Below are positions 59,405 through 64,000 of a stretch of DNA of 64,000 nucleotides, piece after piece; positions within the stretch are counted from its first letter, which is position 1; the number at the start of each line of letters is the position of its first letter. The DNA is from Stichopus chloronotus (taxonomy: Eukaryota; Echinodermata; Holothuroidea; Aspidochirotida; Stichopodidae). A program made the translations under genes and the position numbers. Where the stretch lies: contig CM037837.1 in the NCBI GenBank assembly GCA_021234535.1, positions 1,426,001 to 1,490,000 of the forward strand, read 5' to 3'. Below the pieces are notes generated by a model. It was given only the letters and a program-made list of their open reading frames with translations, was not told where the DNA came from and did no database searches.

Positions 59405-61120
59405 AGAACCACCTCGGCAAAATGACAATTTTTGTAGAATTGACATTTTGGCGACTTAAATAAGGTCTTGAAAATGACAAAAATCGGAAATCTAGCGATT
59501 TAATAAACTTGCGAAAACGTTAAAATTCTGAAAATTGTCATTTTGCCGAGTTACAATATTTCGTCAAAAAAAAAAAAAATCGAAAAATTGTCATTTTGCA
59601 GAGATAAAGCAAATCATCAAAACGGCAAAATTCGGATATTGTCATTTTGTAGTGGCAAAATTCCAAAAATTGTCATTTTGCCGAGATCGAACATCTCTTC
59701 AAAATGACAAAATTTAAAAAAAAAAATTGTTCTTTTGCCGAGATGAACCAACTCATCAAGTAGCAAAATTCGGCAAAATGACATTTTGTTTGACTTAGAA
59801 CATATGGCCAAAGTGGCAAAATTCGGGCAAATGTCAGTTTGTTTGACTTAGAATTAACATCTCGTCAAAATGGCAAAACTCGGGAAAATGTCACTTTGTC
59901 GAGTTAGAATATCTTGTTAAAATGGCAAAGTTCGGAAAATTGTCATTTGCCGAATCACAACATCAAAACGGGCTAGTCACGGACGATGATTTCAATTGGA
60001 AAGAGTGAATACAGCTTGCAGTATACACTGGTCGAAACTGACATCGAATGTAGGCTACAGCACTGCGTAGGCGTTATCGATTATACCAACATACAGTGAA
60101 GCTAACCTTATGGTTACAATTACGACTCTCTAGACTATGGTGGCTCTCGAACTGATAATGACACAAATGGCAAAATTCGGAAAATTTTGTCATTTTGACA
60201 AGAAGCTCTAATTCGCCAAAATGGAAATTTTCCGAATGTCGCCATCGGAATGTTGTCACTTTGACGAGATGTTCGAAGTCGACAAGACGGCAATTTTACT
60301 AATTTTGAAATTCTTACCAGATGTTGAAACTCGACAAAATGGCAGCTTTGTGAATTTTGCCACTTTGACGAGATGTTATCACTTGGTAAAATCACAATTT
60401 TCTGAATTTTTCCATTTAGACGAGTTTTTTATCTCGTAGAAGGGACATACAAGAGAAAAAAGGACCATCTCGGCAAAATGCCAATTTTCGTAAAATTGAC
60501 ATTTGGACCACTTAAAGGCTGTATTGCATCACCCTAAGCTATATTTTTACCTCCCTGAAACTGGAAAATTCTCAACTGGTTCTAAGTTACAGTACTCTTA
60601 GATTGCCAGCAAATTCGAAAGATGCAGAGCAGCTCGTATTACACAGCGTACACAGGGATCCATTGTTTTGATTACACATGTGGAGGAATGTAAGACAGGC
60701 TGAGAGAGGGACTAGAGATAGGTAGTTGGGAGAATTGAAACTGTCTGGGGTGATGCATTACAGCCTTCAATTAACTCCTCAAAATGACAAAAATCTGGAA
60801 TCTGTCATTTCGACGTTATCGAGCATCTTTAAAAAAAGGACAAAATTAAGGAAACTTGACATTTTGATTAGATCTATGGATTTATCCCAATGTCAAAATT
60901 CGAAAAATTGTCATTTTGTCGACTTAGAACATCTTACTAAAATGACAAAATTCTGAAAAAAAAATTGTCATTTTGCAGAGTTTGATCATTTTGTCAGAAT
61001 CACAAAATTCGAAAAATTGCCATTTTGCCAAGATAAAAAACTCATTCAAATGGCAAAATCTGGAAAATTGTCCTTTTGCAGACTTAAAAGATCTTGCAGA
61101 AATGGCAAAATTCTACAGGG
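59405..61120. repeat. Array of hairpin-forming units, interrupted twice
   Basis: Roughly 60 bp units, each containing an inverted repeat of the form AAAATGGCAAAATTC, then GAAAATTGTCATTTTG and a CGAG or CGACTTAGAACATCT spacer. The blocks are about 59405-59965, 60165-60511 and 60780-61120. The first gap is unrelated sequence and the second is the family D element. A leader resembling GGGACRTAC, then AGAAAAAAGRACCA, occurs at both 59385 and 60440, suggesting an older block duplication. Open frames here are artefacts of the repeat. Confidence 0.85.
60516..60766. mobile_element. TTAA-site non-autonomous element, family D, nested in the hairpin array
   Basis: A 251 bp element with 21 bp inverted ends that differ at two positions, beginning AGGCTGTATTGCATCACCC. 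Left flank TTAA (60512-60515), right flank TCAA (60767-60770). Removing it restores a continuous unit of the surrounding array, which identifies the insertion point. Confidence 0.8.
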
Positions 61121-64000
61121 AACTGCTACAAGGTTACAAAATAATCTGGGGCAGGAGCAATCATGGACAGTACGTAGTTGCGATATATTCGTAACCACAT
61201 TTTATAGTTTCATTTGGAAATTAGGCTATAATTGGACAAATAGACCACGGTGACAGTAATTTTGCTATCTTGCAAAGAAACTGTAAGAAATGTAGCCAGT
61301 CTTTAAGTTCACTTTTGACAAAGCAGAAATAACAGCACATCCATCTTGCTTTAAATGGCACAAAATTTTCTTTCAATTTCCGGTGTACTACCAACGCTGA
61401 GTGGCACCATCGGTTGTCGCCTAGCGTGCGGATATTTTTTTCTACCAAAATAGCCCATAAATCGGGACTTAATGCCAAGCCTAGTAGTGCATGTAAACAG
61501 TCTTACCTTTTGATTTAGACCTATATTAAGATAAACTAATGCACTTCTTAAATATAGAATAGGCCTACCTATAAATTTCACCAGATTGTGTGTGTGTGCG
61601 TACGTGCATGTGTCATTAGCATTTGTATTTTCATTTTCCACGCCAATTTTCCCCCAATACCACGGATGGGGGCAGTGCCCCCTAAAAATTCACCCAAATA
61701 CGACTGAAATTTTCTAACATTTAGTAGGCCTGCTAGTTCTAAAAAGCTGACAATGTTTGATCTATTAGGAACTTTAAAATGACTGAGCAAATTCCCTCTT
61801 GAAAAGTTAAAATTTTTAGAAAAAAATCGCGCAAAGCTCACTACTGGAGTTAAAACATTGTTGTTGTTTTTTTGTAAATCTACAATTAATTTCCTCGAAC
61901 TATATTTCCTGATAATGATAAACGGCTGTAATTTTTTATAACAAATTTAGACATAGATGCTAAAATACCACTGAAAACCATAGAGCTCCATATTCATCCT
62001 TCTCTCAGTATGGTGAAAACTAGATACTTGAAAATACTTTTTTTTTTTGCCGCCTGGGCTGGTAACCCTGACGTTCATGCGTCTTGTGTATACGTGCATG
62101 TGTAAAAATAAAGAGGCAGACCAAAGTTCAGTCAAAGATCAGGGATTTCTTTAAACTTGTAGTTGAACACTGAGAAAAATATCAAAGACGAATTAGTAGT
62201 TTCGGAAAGATGGACTTAGGTATACCGCTCTTCGTATGTATTTATTTGGCAAGTCCTTGTTTTTTGTTTGTTTTTGAGGAGTTATATGCTCTTGGCCGTC
62301 ACTGATTCGTATGGGCAAAAAGCGTTTTTTATACCCAATTTACGTAATTAGGAGGATTAATGTGGAGCAGGTGGAGGAAAATTGGTTTTATTGAGAAGTT
62401 AGTTTTGTGGTAAGGCGCTGTGTGTGGGCATGAAATGGCGGGTTGTCTAAATAAAATAGCTTTGAAAATATCCAGGCTCTGAAAGTATCTATCACAAGAA
62501 GATTCCGTGTCCCACAATGTGTGATGATGGTGACGACGATGATGCGTCTGTACTTTCACATGGCATCACAACATCCCTTTATGTTTGCACCATCGTGACA
62601 GAGCCAGGCTTTTTCTTACAATTTTCAATGGTTGCTTTTTACTTTCCCATTACGTGCCTGCCGCTGTTGCGCTCGACTTGAAACACATATTTCATACTGC
62701 ATGTCAATGCAGGTATGCTACTGTATCAGACGCTGTCCTCAAGTGTCTGGCGAGCGAGTCGGCAGGATTCTTCTACGTATGCATCTCGTGTTGATGACGA
62801 TGATGGTGAAGATGATGAGGTAAAAGTTTGCAAAGAGAAATGTCTTGTAAAAACAAAAAGAAGCGTCTCACGGAAGTTTTTTTTTTTAATTTAGTAGAAG
62901 AAAATGGTTGGGACGTGAGTTAAGGTCCTCGACAGCAGGATTAGGAGTGGACCGTACCTACTTAAGAGAACAAGCTTGAAGACGTTTTGATTTAGGAATA
63001 AGAATAATAGCATGGTACGGGCACTGTGAGTACACAAAAAAACATCTCCTTTCGGGAATTCTAGTCAGTTACTACACCGGCTAAGCCACATGCATGTAAT
63101 ACGCATATACGGTTACGTATTATCTTTATATTTGGAAACAGGACTACCTCAGCTGACTTCGCTTCAGCTTTAAATATGATATTTATTATTTATTTAAGAT
63201 AAAACGTTACAAAACCTTACACTGACACTTGAAAAGTCTCCGATTGCGAAAAATAAATTCAACTTTACTTTTGTTACTGTATTCAGGCCCGTATGCAGCT
63301 TTTTCAGAGAGGAGGGGGGGTTCGATTTTACCACAAGTGGAACATTTTACCCGAAAATTATGACCGACAAATTAAAACTATATGTTGCTAACGTAGGCCT
63401 ACTATCATAGGCTGAGCGGAACTCCAGATCTTGTGGGGGGGGGGGGTCGTCCGAACCCCCTGAACCCCCACTGGATACGGGCCTGGTATTACAACGTTAT
63501 AAGCAGTATAGTCCGCCCTATTAAAGTCAAACACTTTTTAGCCGGCATTTATAGATAAGGAAGAGATGGCCTTTCTCCACTTTACAGTAAATCAATTAAG
63601 AAATCCACGTTTGAGGTATACGGTATCTTGTCCAATGTCTGATGTATTTTAATTATTGGTTAGCATCATAGCGCAAGTGCTTATTTTACTAACGTTCCTA
63701 ATGGGCACGCACGCATGTCAAAAAATTTTAGACTCTGTATTGACTGTTTTAAAAGATTTTTTCCTTTTGGAAGATTTCTCGATTAAATTATGTAATAATT
63801 AAGTAGTCAAGAATTTGCAGTCTCTACAGTTTGTACTGGAAACACATGTTTGATGTTGACTGCTGATTAAATCAATAACACAGTGATTTTTTCGTTTCTT
63901 CCGCATATTTCAAAGTGTGATCATCTTTCGCTTGTATTGTAAAAATGAAAAAGTTTTAAAAGGACATGAATATTATCATCAAATCACCATTATAATCTGA
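61121..64000. other. Right-end noncoding region
   Basis: 2.9 kb without a recognised gene. It holds a small transposon with inverted ends (63284-63485), a GGGGGCAGTGCCCCC-type palindromic stretch near 61670-61683, and a GATGATG-rich tract near 62521-62545. Nothing else could be supported. Confidence 0.5.
63284..63485. mobile_element. Small inverted-repeat element with GTATT target duplication
   Basis: A 202 bp element bounded by CAGGCCCGTA and its complement TACGGGCCTG, with identical GTATT on both sides (63279-63283 and 63486-63490). The interior is G/C rich with poly(G). The superfamily is not assigned. Confidence 0.75.

Noticed and set aside
59535..59811. Repeated CHFAE/CHFVD-like peptides on both strands
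   Set aside because: They are translations of the hairpin repeat array; the same repeat is read on both strands and broken by stops.

Overview
This is a 64 kb piece of an animal nuclear genome: AT-rich, with long introns, many dispersed repeats, and exons bounded by GT/AG sites. No bacterial features (operons, Shine-Dalgarno sites, CRISPR arrays) are present. Two conserved metazoan genes can be rebuilt exon by exon, both on the minus strand. The proteins are clearly animal but well diverged from vertebrates. Together with frequent TAGGCCTA-type words and dense small transposons, this suggests an invertebrate deuterostome, possibly an echinoderm. That placement is an inference.

Layout, left to right. 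Positions 1-23,315 hold the 5' part of a GGNBP2 (gametogenetin-binding protein 2, ZNF403-like) gene read right to left. Seven coding exons (about 300 codons) join in perfect phase; the rest lies beyond the left edge. Positions 23,316-34,853 are intergenic or unresolved, made of repeats and probably malectin 3' UTR. Positions 34,854-57,754 hold a complete malectin (MLEC) gene in four coding exons. Exon 2 carries one extra base that breaks the frame. Positions 57,755-64,000 are the malectin 5' flank, followed by an unusual array of hairpin-forming repeats.

The repeats are the main interest. (1) A 50-54 bp minisatellite in malectin intron 3 looks as if it was built from the end of malectin exon 3 plus its splice donor; intermediate forms lie between array and exon. 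(2) At least four families of small non-autonomous DNA elements sit at TTAA target sites and begin with AG. Three are represented by two copies each with TTAA or near-TTAA flanks; the fourth has one nested copy with TTAA/TCAA flanks and one older copy. (3) A 2.08 kb element with 15 bp terminal inverted repeats is filled with about ten copies of a TGACGTACGGGACAT word in both orientations. One TTAA element is nested inside it. (4) A 1.7 kb array at 59.4-61.1 kb is made of units that each contain an inverted repeat, and it too is split by a TTAA element. (5) Further repeats include a 36 bp tandem repeat, nuclear-receptor-like DR1 repeats and hAT-like elements.

The two genes are not known to act together. 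GGNBP2 is described as a nuclear/cytoplasmic regulatory protein with cysteine/histidine motifs. Malectin is an ER membrane lectin acting in N-glycoprotein quality control. Their adjacency is reported only as a linkage fact.
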